Shown: one piece after another, positions 1 through 5,863 of the stretch
How the letters are laid out: each line of letters opens with the position of its first letter
How positions within the stretch are numbered: position 1 is the stretch's first letter
Assembly: GCA_050116035.1 (NCBI GenBank)
Contig: JASFPJ010000114.1
Coordinates: 1 to 9,160 of the forward strand
Direction of reading: 5' to 3'
Source: SOIA01 sp050116035
Lineage (GTDB): Bacteria > Acidobacteriota > Aminicenantia > Aminicenantales > Aminicenantaceae
Length of the DNA stretch: 9,160 bases
Notes under the pieces: generated by a model
Told to the model about the DNA's origin: nothing
The model's database searches: none
The model's input: the letters and a program-made list of their open reading frames with translations, nothing else
Program-made: the position numbers and the translations under genes

Positions 1-1280
1 CCAAAATCTCTGTACTCCTCGACTTTTTCATAATTGATGAACTGTGTGAATTTCTTCTCATCTTTCCATTTATCGATCAGCGCCGGGATAAAATAAATGC
101 CAGGCTCGACTGTCACCACATAGCCGAGCTGGAGTTCTTTGGCCAGCCGGAGATAGGCAATCCCGAACTGGTCGCTTCTCTTGATGTTCTCATCGTACCC
201 GACATAATCCTCTCCCAGGTCCTCCATATCATGGACATCCAATCCCATCATATGGCCAATCCCGTGGGGGAAGAACAAGGCATGAGCTCCTTCTTTCACG
301 GCTTCATCCATATCCCCTTTCATGATTTCCAGCCCTTTCAATCCTTCAGCAATGGTTTTGGCAGCGATAAGATGAGTTTCTTTGTATCTGATATCAGGAC
401 GGATCGACTGAATGGCCGCTTCCTGTGCCTGGAGAACGATCTCGTATATCTCCCTCTGCTTCGGAGAGAATTTTCCTCCGACCGGGATTGTCCGGGTGAT
501 ATCAGCGGCATAGTGTAGCAACGACTCTGCGCCGGAATCATTAACCAGCAGCCGGCCCTCTTCAAGGACATTGCCGTGGTAATGGTTGTGCAGGATCTGT
601 CCGTTTATGGTCAATATGACCGGGAAAGAAATGTGGTTGCCAGAGGAGAGAGCGATTCCCTCTATTTTCCCGGCTATCTCTCTTTCATAAATGCCTGGTT
701 TCGCCATTCTCATGGCAGTGGTGTGCATCTCATAGGTCGCTGCATGCGCTTTTTCGATCTCATCGATCTCTTCCTTTATCTTGACTGACCTTTGGGCCAC
801 GACCGCTTTGATCAGCTCTTCAGAAGCCTTGTTCTTGGCTTCATCAGGATTGATGCCCAATAACCGGCTGAGCTTCAATTCTGTCTCGGGACGGTAGGGA
901 GGAAGAAAATGAATCGTCTTCCCTTGCTGGGTGGCTTGTTTAACAGTTTCCTCCAACTGATCCAAAGGAAAAGTCTCTGTCACACCCACCTTCTCCGCTC
1001 TTTCCTTCATAGAAGGCTGAAAGCCCATCCAGATGATATCCTCGATATCCACATCATTCCCGAAAATGATATCCCGGTCTTCATCCACATCGATGACACC
1101 GGCTAGAGAGGGAAAGTCGAGTCCGAAGAAATAGAGGAAAGAGCTGTCCTGTCTGAAGTGGAAAGGATTGGCCGGATAATTCATCGGAGATTCCTCGTTC
1201 CCCAGGAAAAGAATTAATCCAGACTTGAGCTGCTCTTTCAGGCCGTTTCTTCTTTGCGTATAAATGGCAGGATCAAACAT
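1..1280 (-). CDS. M24B metallopeptidase, prolidase (Xaa-Pro dipeptidase)-like, 3' end outside window
   Basis: Reading the minus strand from ATG at 1280 gives 426 uninterrupted codons that run off the left edge. An AAGGAGA ribosome site lies 5 bases before the ATG. The pita-bread metallopeptidase motifs are visible: D248 in VNDSGAES, D260 in AADITRT, H343 in PHGIGH and E392 in TVEPGIYF, the dinuclear metal ligands. The fifth ligand, a Glu in the GVRIE-type motif, should follow just past the edge, since the last residues are EYRDFG. The H343-E392 segment is about 20 residues longer than in E. coli PepP and resembles human prolidase (PEPD). R378 in YLRLAKEL aligns by eye with prolidase Arg398, which binds the dipeptide carboxylate. 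This favours a dipeptidase acting on Xaa-Pro and Xaa-Hyp, but aminopeptidase P remains possible. No signal peptide is seen, so it is probably cytoplasmic. It follows hypD and has its own promoter with a palindrome shared with the gntR promoter. Confidence 0.9.
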   Translation of the reverse strand, partial: MFDPAIYTQRRNGLKEQLKSGLILFLGNEESPMNYPANPFHFRQDSSFLYFFGLDFPSLAGVIDVDEDRDIIFGNDVDIEDIIWMGFQPSMKERAEKVGVTETFPLDQLEETVKQATQQGKTIHFLPPYRPETELKLSRLLGINPDEAKNKASEELIKAVVAQRSVKIKEEIDEIEKAHAATYEMHTTAMRMAKPGIYEREIAGKIEGIALSSGNHISFPVILTINGQILHNHYHGNVLEEGRLLVNDSGAESLLHYAADITRTIPVGGKFSPKQREIYEIVLQAQEAAIQSIRPDIRYKETHLIAAKTIAEGLKGLEIMKGDMDEAVKEGAHALFFPHGIGHMMGLDVHDMEDLGEDYVGYDENIKRSDQFGIAYLRLAKELQLGYVVTVEPGIYFIPALIDKWKDEKKFTQFINYEKVEEYRDF

Positions 1281-1319
1281 GGGATTCTCCTTGTCTTTGA
1301 TTTTTCATGGTTAGGATAC

Positions 1320-1331
1320 TTGATATATCAA
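1320..1331. promoter_or_regulatory. Palindromic operator TTGATATATCAA, candidate site for the GntR regulator
   Basis: This is a perfect 12-base palindrome that overlaps the predicted -10 box of the prolidase-like gene. Its 10-base core TGATATATCA is identical to the core of the larger palindrome in front of gntR (5529-5538) and sits in the same place relative to the -35 and -10 boxes. Repression by the GntR/FCD protein is inferred from this shared site and not demonstrated. Confidence 0.5.
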
Positions 1332-1350
1332 TCCTTCGCCGAGAAATCAA
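1322..1350 (-). promoter_or_regulatory. Putative sigma-70 promoter of the prolidase-like gene
   Basis: On the minus strand TTGATT (1345-1350) is followed after exactly 17 bases by TATATC (1322-1327), each matching 4 of 6 consensus bases. An AT-rich tract (about 1351-1380) lies upstream and could act as an UP element. The predicted start near 1315 would leave a leader of about 35 bases before the ATG at 1280. The layout matches the gntR promoter, which raises the credibility of both. The call is by eye only. Confidence 0.45.
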
Positions 1351-1378
1351 CTTAAAAAATAAAAAAGGCTAAAAAATA

Positions 1379-1543
1379 GGGGTCGCGTCTTAACATTTAA
1401 CATTTCTCTGTTTTGATAGAATTGAAGGGGGCAGGTCTTAACATTCAACATTTTTCCTATCTGTTCACCTTAATGGATATCCGAGAAAAGTCCTGTTGAA
1501 AAATATCCTTAGGATGAAATGTTAAATGTTAAGACGCGACCCC
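1379..1543. mobile_element. Miniature inverted-repeat element, copy 1 (165 bp), overlapping the 3' end of hypD
   Basis: A perfect 28-base inverted repeat (1379-1406 and 1516-1543) bounds 109 bases with no gene. The ends begin GGGGTCGCGTCTTAACATTT. A related motif in direct orientation (GGGGGCAGGTCTTAACATTC, from 1426) lies inside. The element shares TTGATAGAATTG (1413-1424) and its right-end sequence with a diverged copy at 5644-5815, so it is a dispersed family. There is no transposase and no clear target duplication. The form fits a non-autonomous element or a REP-like repeat mobilised in trans, perhaps by a Y1 (IS200/RAYT-like) transposase; that link is inferred. Its outermost bases encode the C-terminus and stop of hypD. 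On the minus strand the distal arm is followed by TATTTTTT, so the transcript could form a long stem with a terminator-like U tract, although the loop is unusually large. Confidence 0.75.
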
Positions 1544-3895
1544 GTGTTCTGTTCGTTTGATGATCTCGTTCTGTAAGTCCATACCGATATCGACGAAGTA
1601 ATCACTGTATCCCGCTACACGGACAATCAGGTCTCTGTATTTCTCTGGATTTTTCTGGGCCTCGCGAAGCGTGTCCGCGCTGACCACATTGAGCTGAATA
1701 TGGTGACCGTCCATCTTGAAGTAAGACCGGATGAGATGGGCGATTTTATCGATTCCATCATCATCGGCCAGAAGATGCGGCGTAAACTTCTGATTGAGAA
1801 GTGTCCCTCCCGTTCGCACATGGTCCATCTTGGATGCGGACTTGATCACTGCGGTCGGGCCCTGACGGTCAGCTCCCTGGACAGGTGAGATTCCTTCTGA
1901 AAGCGGGTCGCTGGCTTTTCTTCCGTCCGGCGTGGCTCCAATCACCCTCCCAAAATAGACATGCACTGTGGTCGGCAAAAGATTGATCTGGTAGAATCCG
2001 CCTTTGGCATTCGGCCGGCCGACGACTTCCTGGTAATAGGCTTCAAAAATCATTTTCATAACCCCATCTGCATAATCATCATCATTTCCGTATTTAGGGG
2101 TCTTGTTCAATAACCTCTGGCGGAGCGGCTCATCTCCTTTAAAGTTGTTTTTCAGGGCTTTCAACAGGTCCTTCATGCGGATGTGCTTTTTATCAAAGAT
2201 ATTGTATTTGAGGGAGGAGAGAACATCCGTCATCGTTCCCAACCCAACTCCTTGAATATAAGAGGTGTTGTAGCGTGCGCCTCCGTCATGGTAATCCTTC
2301 CCCTTGGCTATACAGTCATCGATCAGGAGGGAAAGAAAAGGCGCGGGTAGATAATCAGCGTACAGCCTCTCGATGATGTTGTTTCCTTTAATCTTTATGT
2401 CCACGAAGTGGTGAAGCTGCTTCTTGAAGGCCTCAAACAACTCCTCGAAGGATTTGAATTCGGCCGGGTCACCGGTCTTCAGTCCGATTGACTTCCCTGT
2501 TCTTGGGTCAATCCCATTGTTCAGCGTGATCTCTAACACCTTTGTCAGGTTGAAATATCCAGTGAGGATATAACATTCTTTCCCAAAAGCGCCAGTCTCC
2601 ACACAGCCGCTCGCTCCCCCGTTTCGCGCATCCTCAACCGATTTTCCCTGTCTGACCAGCTCCTGGACGATGGCATCCGTGTTAAAGATCGATGGTTGTC
2701 CGAAGCCTGTCTTGACAATTTTCAAAGCTCTCTTCAGGAAGCTGTCGGGTGTTTTCTTGCTGATCTGGACCATCGAGCTTGGCTGGACAATCCGCATTTC
2801 CTCGATCACATCGAGGATAAGAAAGGAAAGTTCGTTCACCGCATCCGAGCCATCGGCCTTGACTCCTCCCGTGTTGATCAATGCAAAATCCGTGTAGGTC
2901 CCGCTCTCTTCCGCAGTGACGCCGACTTTCGGTGGAGCCGGCTGGTTGTTGAATTTGACCCAGAAGGCCTGCAAAAGCTCCCGGGCTTTCTCCCGGCTCA
3001 GAGTCTTCTTCTCCAGACCCTCTTTGAAAAAAGGATAGAGATGCTGGTCGAGTCGCCCTGGATTGAACGAATCCCAGGTATTGAATTCGATGATGACTCC
3101 AAGATGGACAAACCAGTAATACTGGAGAGCTTCCCAGAAATCCCGGGGAGCATGGGCCGGCACACGGGAGCAGTTCCGGGCGATTCTCTCTAATTCCTTT
3201 TTTCTCGCTGGATTCTTTTCTTTCCTGGCCAGTTCTTTCGCCTTTTCCGCATGGCGCTTGGCGTACATGACCAATGCATCAGCGCAGATCGCCATGGCTT
3301 TCAGCTCTTCACGCTTCTTGTAGGCTTCAGGGTCATTGAAAAAATCAAGCCTTTCGATGCTCTTCTCAATGTCTTTTTTAAAATCGAGAAATCCTTTCTT
3401 GTAGATTTTATCATCCAAGACCGTGTGTCCAGGGGCTCTCTGTTCCATGAATTCGGTGAATACTCCGGCTTCGAAGGCATCTTTCCATTCCTGGAACATC
3501 TCACTGAAAATCCTGTCTCGTATGGATTTTCCCCTCCAGAAGGGGATGATTTCCGTTCTGTATAATTTTTTGGCTTCTTCATCCACCGCAAAGGATGTCT
3601 TCTTCCGAGTATCCAGTATTTTCAGATCTTCGAGACTGTGGGCCGTGACCTCAGGGTAGGTCGGAGTGGCCTTGGGAGCCAGACCCCGCTCGCCCACGAT
3701 GAGTTCGCCCTCGTTGATGCATATGGCTTTATTCTCGAGAATGTGTTTAAAAGCTAACGCTCTTTGGACAGGAGCTGAGACTCTGTTGGCCGTATCGCTT
3801 TTGTAGAATTCGGTAACGAGCCTGGCTCTCTCCGGAGAGATATGTGGCTTGATGCACAGGCTCTGCTCTCTTAATTTTCTTATCCTGTCGTTCAT
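1529..3895 (-). CDS. hypD: trans-4-hydroxy-L-proline dehydratase, glycyl radical enzyme (788 aa)
   Basis: This glycyl radical enzyme dehydrates trans-4-hydroxy-L-proline to (S)-1-pyrroline-5-carboxylate in the cytoplasm. The radical site is Gly762 in RVAGYSDYF and the thiyl Cys is C431 in GASGCVETG. The residues I recall for the C. difficile HypD active site (F152, H160, D278, S334, D339, F340, C434, E436, Y450, T645, radical G765) all appear here at a constant offset of -3: F149, H157, D275, S331, D336, F337, C431, E433, Y447, T642, G762. The length also matches (about 789 aa). It is not pyruvate formate-lyase, which has adjacent cysteines, nor a GCVEP-type diol or choline lyase. hypE ends 3 bases upstream, and its last codons hold the AGGAGG site for this ATG. 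The last residues (GVAS) and the stop come from a repeat element; the family normally ends within a few residues of RTE. The product would need pyrroline-5-carboxylate reductase (ProC) to become proline, and none lies in the window. Confidence 0.95.
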   Translation of the reverse strand: MNDRIRKLREQSLCIKPHISPERARLVTEFYKSDTANRVSAPVQRALAFKHILENKAICINEGELIVGERGLAPKATPTYPEVTAHSLEDLKILDTRKKTSFAVDEEAKKLYRTEIIPFWRGKSIRDRIFSEMFQEWKDAFEAGVFTEFMEQRAPGHTVLDDKIYKKGFLDFKKDIEKSIERLDFFNDPEAYKKREELKAMAICADALVMYAKRHAEKAKELARKEKNPARKKELERIARNCSRVPAHAPRDFWEALQYYWFVHLGVIIEFNTWDSFNPGRLDQHLYPFFKEGLEKKTLSREKARELLQAFWVKFNNQPAPPKVGVTAEESGTYTDFALINTGGVKADGSDAVNELSFLILDVIEEMRIVQPSSMVQISKKTPDSFLKRALKIVKTGFGQPSIFNTDAIVQELVRQGKSVEDARNGGASGCVETGAFGKECYILTGYFNLTKVLEITLNNGIDPRTGKSIGLKTGDPAEFKSFEELFEAFKKQLHHFVDIKIKGNNIIERLYADYLPAPFLSLLIDDCIAKGKDYHDGGARYNTSYIQGVGLGTMTDVLSSLKYNIFDKKHIRMKDLLKALKNNFKGDEPLRQRLLNKTPKYGNDDDYADGVMKMIFEAYYQEVVGRPNAKGGFYQINLLPTTVHVYFGRVIGATPDGRKASDPLSEGISPVQGADRQGPTAVIKSASKMDHVRTGGTLLNQKFTPHLLADDDGIDKIAHLIRSYFKMDGHHIQLNVVSADTLREAQKNPEKYRDLIVRVAGYSDYFVDIGMDLQNEIIKRTEHGVAS

Positions 3896-3898
3896 CTT

Positions 3899-4807
3899 TT
3901 AACCTCCTATCCTGACTGAAAAACCAGAATCCACCAGGATATCTTTTGCCTCTTCGATTCTCTTTTTTGAAGGGGATTGAAAAGTCATGAGTGGCTCTTC
4001 TTTCTGCAACCTTCTGTATTTTTCGCATCCTCCTCTGTGATATGCCAGGAGGCTAATATTTTTATCATTCTGGAGCGTTCTCAAATGCTCAGCAAACATC
4101 CTGATGCTCTGATTATCATCATTAACGCCTGATACGAGAGGGATACGAACGTGAATAGCTTTTTTTCTCTCTGAAAGCTTCTTTAAATTCTCGAGGATGA
4201 TTTGATTGGAAACGCCGGTGTACTTCTTGTGTTTCTCATCATCCACGATTTTAAGGTCGTAGAGAAAGAGGTCCACACGATCACTGATCCTTTCCAGATC
4301 TTGGAAAGGGATATACCCTGAAGTATCCAGAGCCACATGGATACTACTTTTTTTTGCCTCTTCCATGAGGCTCTCGAGAAAATCTACCTGGAGCAGAGGT
4401 TCTCCGCCAGAGAAAGTAACACCGCCTCCGGACTCATCGAAGAACACTCTGTCCTTTTCTATCTCTTCCATCATTTCTCCAACCGACACTTCCCGGCCAA
4501 CAATCTCAAGAGCATCATAGACACAAGCCTCTTCGCAGCTCCCGCAAAAATCACATTTTTTTGTATCCACCACAATCCGGCTCCCATCCTTGGAAATTGC
4601 GCGACTGGGACAGGCCGTCACACAGGCGCTGCAATCTTCTGCACACCTGTTCTCTCTCCAGAAAACCTCAGGTTCGAGTTCCAGCCCTTCCGGGTTCTGG
4701 CACCACTGACAGCGGAGAGGACAGCCTTTGAGAAAAACAGTGGTCCGGATTCCAGGGCCGTCGTGGATGGCATAACGCTTAACATCAAAAATAATGCCTT
4801 TCTTCAT
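3899..4807 (-). CDS. hypE: Glycyl-radical-enzyme activating enzyme (radical SAM) for HypD
   Basis: This radical SAM activase uses S-adenosylmethionine and a reduced [4Fe-4S] cluster to abstract hydrogen from Gly762 of HypD. Counting from the ATG at 4807 (302 aa), the SAM-cluster motif CxxxCxxC is C29-PLR-C33-QW-C36, preceded by the family signature IHDGPGIRTTVFLKG. Two ferredoxin-like clusters follow at C55/C59/C62/C66 (CxxxCxxCxxxC) and C85/C88/C91/C95 (CxxCxxCxxxC), which mark the long activase subclass used by non-PFL glycyl radical enzymes. The SAM-binding GGEP lies near 134-137. A GTG one codon upstream (4810) is also possible. The gntR stop (4811-4813) lies just before it and there is no clear ribosome site, so translation is probably coupled to gntR. 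Specificity for HypD is inferred from its position directly before hypD. Confidence 0.93.
   Translation of the reverse strand: MKKGIIFDVKRYAIHDGPGIRTTVFLKGCPLRCQWCQNPEGLELEPEVFWRENRCAEDCSACVTACPSRAISKDGSRIVVDTKKCDFCGSCEEACVYDALEIVGREVSVGEMMEEIEKDRVFFDESGGGVTFSGGEPLLQVDFLESLMEEAKKSSIHVALDTSGYIPFQDLERISDRVDLFLYDLKIVDDEKHKKYTGVSNQIILENLKKLSERKKAIHVRIPLVSGVNDDNQSIRMFAEHLRTLQNDKNISLLAYHRGGCEKYRRLQKEEPLMTFQSPSKKRIEEAKDILVDSGFSVRIGG
3903..3908 (-). promoter_or_regulatory. Ribosome binding site of hypD inside the hypE 3' end
   Basis: The minus strand reads AGGAGG followed by 7 bases and the hypD ATG at 3895. The site occupies the last two sense codons of hypE, whose TAA follows at once. This fixes the hypD start and implies translational coupling of activase and enzyme. 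Confidence 0.85.
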
Positions 4808-4810
4808 CAC

Positions 4811-5506
4811 TTATGCCTTTTTCTCTGAAATCGCGGCGGCGTGAGTGTAGTATTCTTTAATGAATCTCTCCTGGACTTCATAAGACCAGTGGACATCTCG
4901 AATGAAAGCCGCGGCTTCTTTTCGCTTACCCTGCGCGATCAGTCTCACCAACTCCTTGTGTTCTCTTATGGATGATATCTCCCAATCTTTCACAAAACCC
5001 TCTTGACGAGGAAAATCGTAGAGTCTCTTTTTCAGGTTGGTGACTAATCTCATCAGATTGCTGTTTTCGCATAAATCCAGAAAAGTGTTGTGGAATTTCA
5101 AATTTTTCTTGTAATAGAGGTTGAAGTTATCTCGCTGGATGGCTTCCTCCATCTCCTTGTTGATAGCCTTTAATCTATCGACATCCTCTTCCTTCAACCT
5201 GTCAAAGGCGCACAGCAAAGCTGTGCTTTCGAGAGCCCCGATAATCTCGTAATAATCCTTGATATCCTGGAGTGTGATGTAGTTAACGACTACTCCCCGC
5301 CGGGGAAGGATGGAAACAAAACTCTCCATCTCGAGCTGAAGCAGCGCATCCCGTAAAGGAGTCTTACTCACTCCTAATTTTTTACTGGTTTCATCCATAT
5401 TGATGACCGAGCCGGGTCGAATTTTCCCTTTTTCCATCTGTTCTCGAAGGAATTCGTACACCTGCTCTTTCAATGATTTAAGGTTCAATATGCTTTTTTC
5501 CGCCAA
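4811..5506 (-). CDS. GntR-family transcriptional regulator, FCD (FadR-type) subfamily
   Basis: An N-terminal winged helix (LKEQVYEFLREQ, then the recognition region SKKLGVSKTPLRDALLQLE) is followed by an all-helical FCD ligand domain containing FHNTFLD, IREHKELVRLI and RDVHWSY. These supply three His residues typical of the FCD metal site. The Asp usual in DxxFH is Asn here (NLKFH). The frame stays open to a GTG at 5539, but I choose TTG at 5506 (231 aa): GAGGTGG lies 5 bases before it, the upstream codons read through the operator palindrome, and the GTG at 5539 would lie upstream of the predicted transcript start. It heads an operon with hypE and hypD. By position it is expected to sense hydroxyproline or a related compound and control both its own promoter and that of the prolidase-like gene. 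The ligand is not visible in sequence. Confidence 0.9.
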   Translation of the reverse strand: MAEKSILNLKSLKEQVYEFLREQMEKGKIRPGSVINMDETSKKLGVSKTPLRDALLQLEMESFVSILPRRGVVVNYITLQDIKDYYEIIGALESTALLCAFDRLKEEDVDRLKAINKEMEEAIQRDNFNLYYKKNLKFHNTFLDLCENSNLMRLVTNLKKRLYDFPRQEGFVKDWEISSIREHKELVRLIAQGKRKEAAAFIRDVHWSYEVQERFIKEYYTHAAAISEKKA

Positions 5507-5520
5507 TTTGTCCACCTCAT

Positions 5521-5546
5521 CTGATATCTGATATATCACATATCAG
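5521..5546. promoter_or_regulatory. 26-bp palindromic operator before gntR-hypE-hypD
   Basis: The 26 bases form a palindrome with 24 of 26 positions matching, built of outer CTGATAT/ATATCAG arms around TGATATATCA (5529-5538). It covers the predicted -10 box and probable start point. The length and symmetry suit a GntR dimer, so autoregulation is likely. The same core occurs at 1321-1330. Confidence 0.65.
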
Positions 5547-5558
5547 TTAGCTTTGCAA
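5530..5558 (-). promoter_or_regulatory. Putative sigma-70 promoter of gntR-hypE-hypD
   Basis: On the minus strand TTGCAA (5553-5558) is followed by exactly 17 bases and TATATC (5530-5535), the latter inside the operator palindrome. The predicted start near 5523 leaves a short leader that still contains the GAGGTGG site (5512-5518) for the TTG start at 5506. Geometry and -10 sequence are the same as in the prolidase-like gene promoter. Confidence 0.5.
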
Positions 5559-5574
5559 GTCTTTTTTTTGTTTT

Positions 5575-5861
5575 GGGGACGTTCCCCAAGGTGCCACCTT
5601 AGAGCAAGAAGCTCATTCATGCCACAATCTATTCTACAGGTCAGGGGCCGATCCTCACCAATAGACATTTCTCATATTGATAGAATTGGAAAAAACAAGT
5701 CTTAACATTCTACATTTCTTGACTATGCCCAGACGAAAGCACCTATTTATTCAAGGATGGTGAACAAAAGAAGAATCAGAGATATGGATAATGTCGAATG
5801 TTGAGATGCGACCCCTTTTTGATTTAAAATGCGCTAAGGTGGTACCTAGGGGAACGTCCCC
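5575..5861. mobile_element. Composite inverted-repeat element (287 bp), outer unit
   Basis: A 28-base inverted repeat (5575-5602 and 5834-5861, 26 of 28 matching) bounds the region. Each terminus contains adjacent short hairpins: GGGGACGTTCCCC (5 bp stem, 3-base loop) and AAGGTGCCACCTT at the left, the latter degraded at the right. Terminal hairpins of this sort are typical of REP-like repeats and of ends used by single-strand (IS200/IS605-type) transposition; the affiliation is inferred. No coding sequence or obvious target duplication is seen. It starts 2 bases after the stop of the enolase-family gene and encloses a diverged copy of the other element (5644-5815), leaving 41 and 18 bases between the nested ends. 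It separates the por/enolase genes from the gntR promoter. Confidence 0.7.
5644..5815. mobile_element. Diverged copy 2 of the GGGGTCG-end miniature element (about 172 bp), nested
   Basis: The right end (5790-5815) matches the end of copy 1 (1379-1543) at about 22 of 26 positions. The left end is more decayed (about 20 of 30) but keeps GGGG and ACATTTCTC. Internally the two copies share TTGATAGAATTG (5678-5689), then GTCTTAACATTC and ACATTT in the same order and spacing. The remaining interior differs. It holds no gene. It lies wholly inside the 5575-5861 inverted repeat, so one unit probably inserted into the other. Confidence 0.65.
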
Positions 5862-5863
5862 AT

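Noticed and set aside
231..788. Plus-strand open frames over the left end
   Set aside because: They are shadows of the minus-strand peptidase frame, which keeps all visible metal ligands.
1379..1543. CRISPR array or tandem repeat
   Set aside because: The repeated TTAACATT motifs are in inverted and irregular direct arrangement, with no regular spacer unit.
2696..3193. 165-codon open frame on the plus strand
   Set aside because: It lies antisense within hypD, whose active-site residues are intact. It has no recognisable domain or ribosome site.
1529..3895. Pyruvate formate-lyase, choline TMA-lyase or glycerol dehydratase identity for the glycyl radical enzyme
   Set aside because: There is a single active-site Cys followed by VET, not the adjacent cysteines of PFL nor the GCVEP of CutC and diol enzymes. 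The HypD residue set matches throughout.
4337..4828. 163-codon plus-strand open frame
   Set aside because: It is antisense to hypE. The Cys-rich and His-rich look comes from reading the radical SAM and ferredoxin motifs backwards.
5563..5861. Small protein or structured non-coding RNA gene in the gntR-enolase gap
   Set aside because: There is no open frame with a ribosome site. The structure is explained by the inverted-repeat elements.
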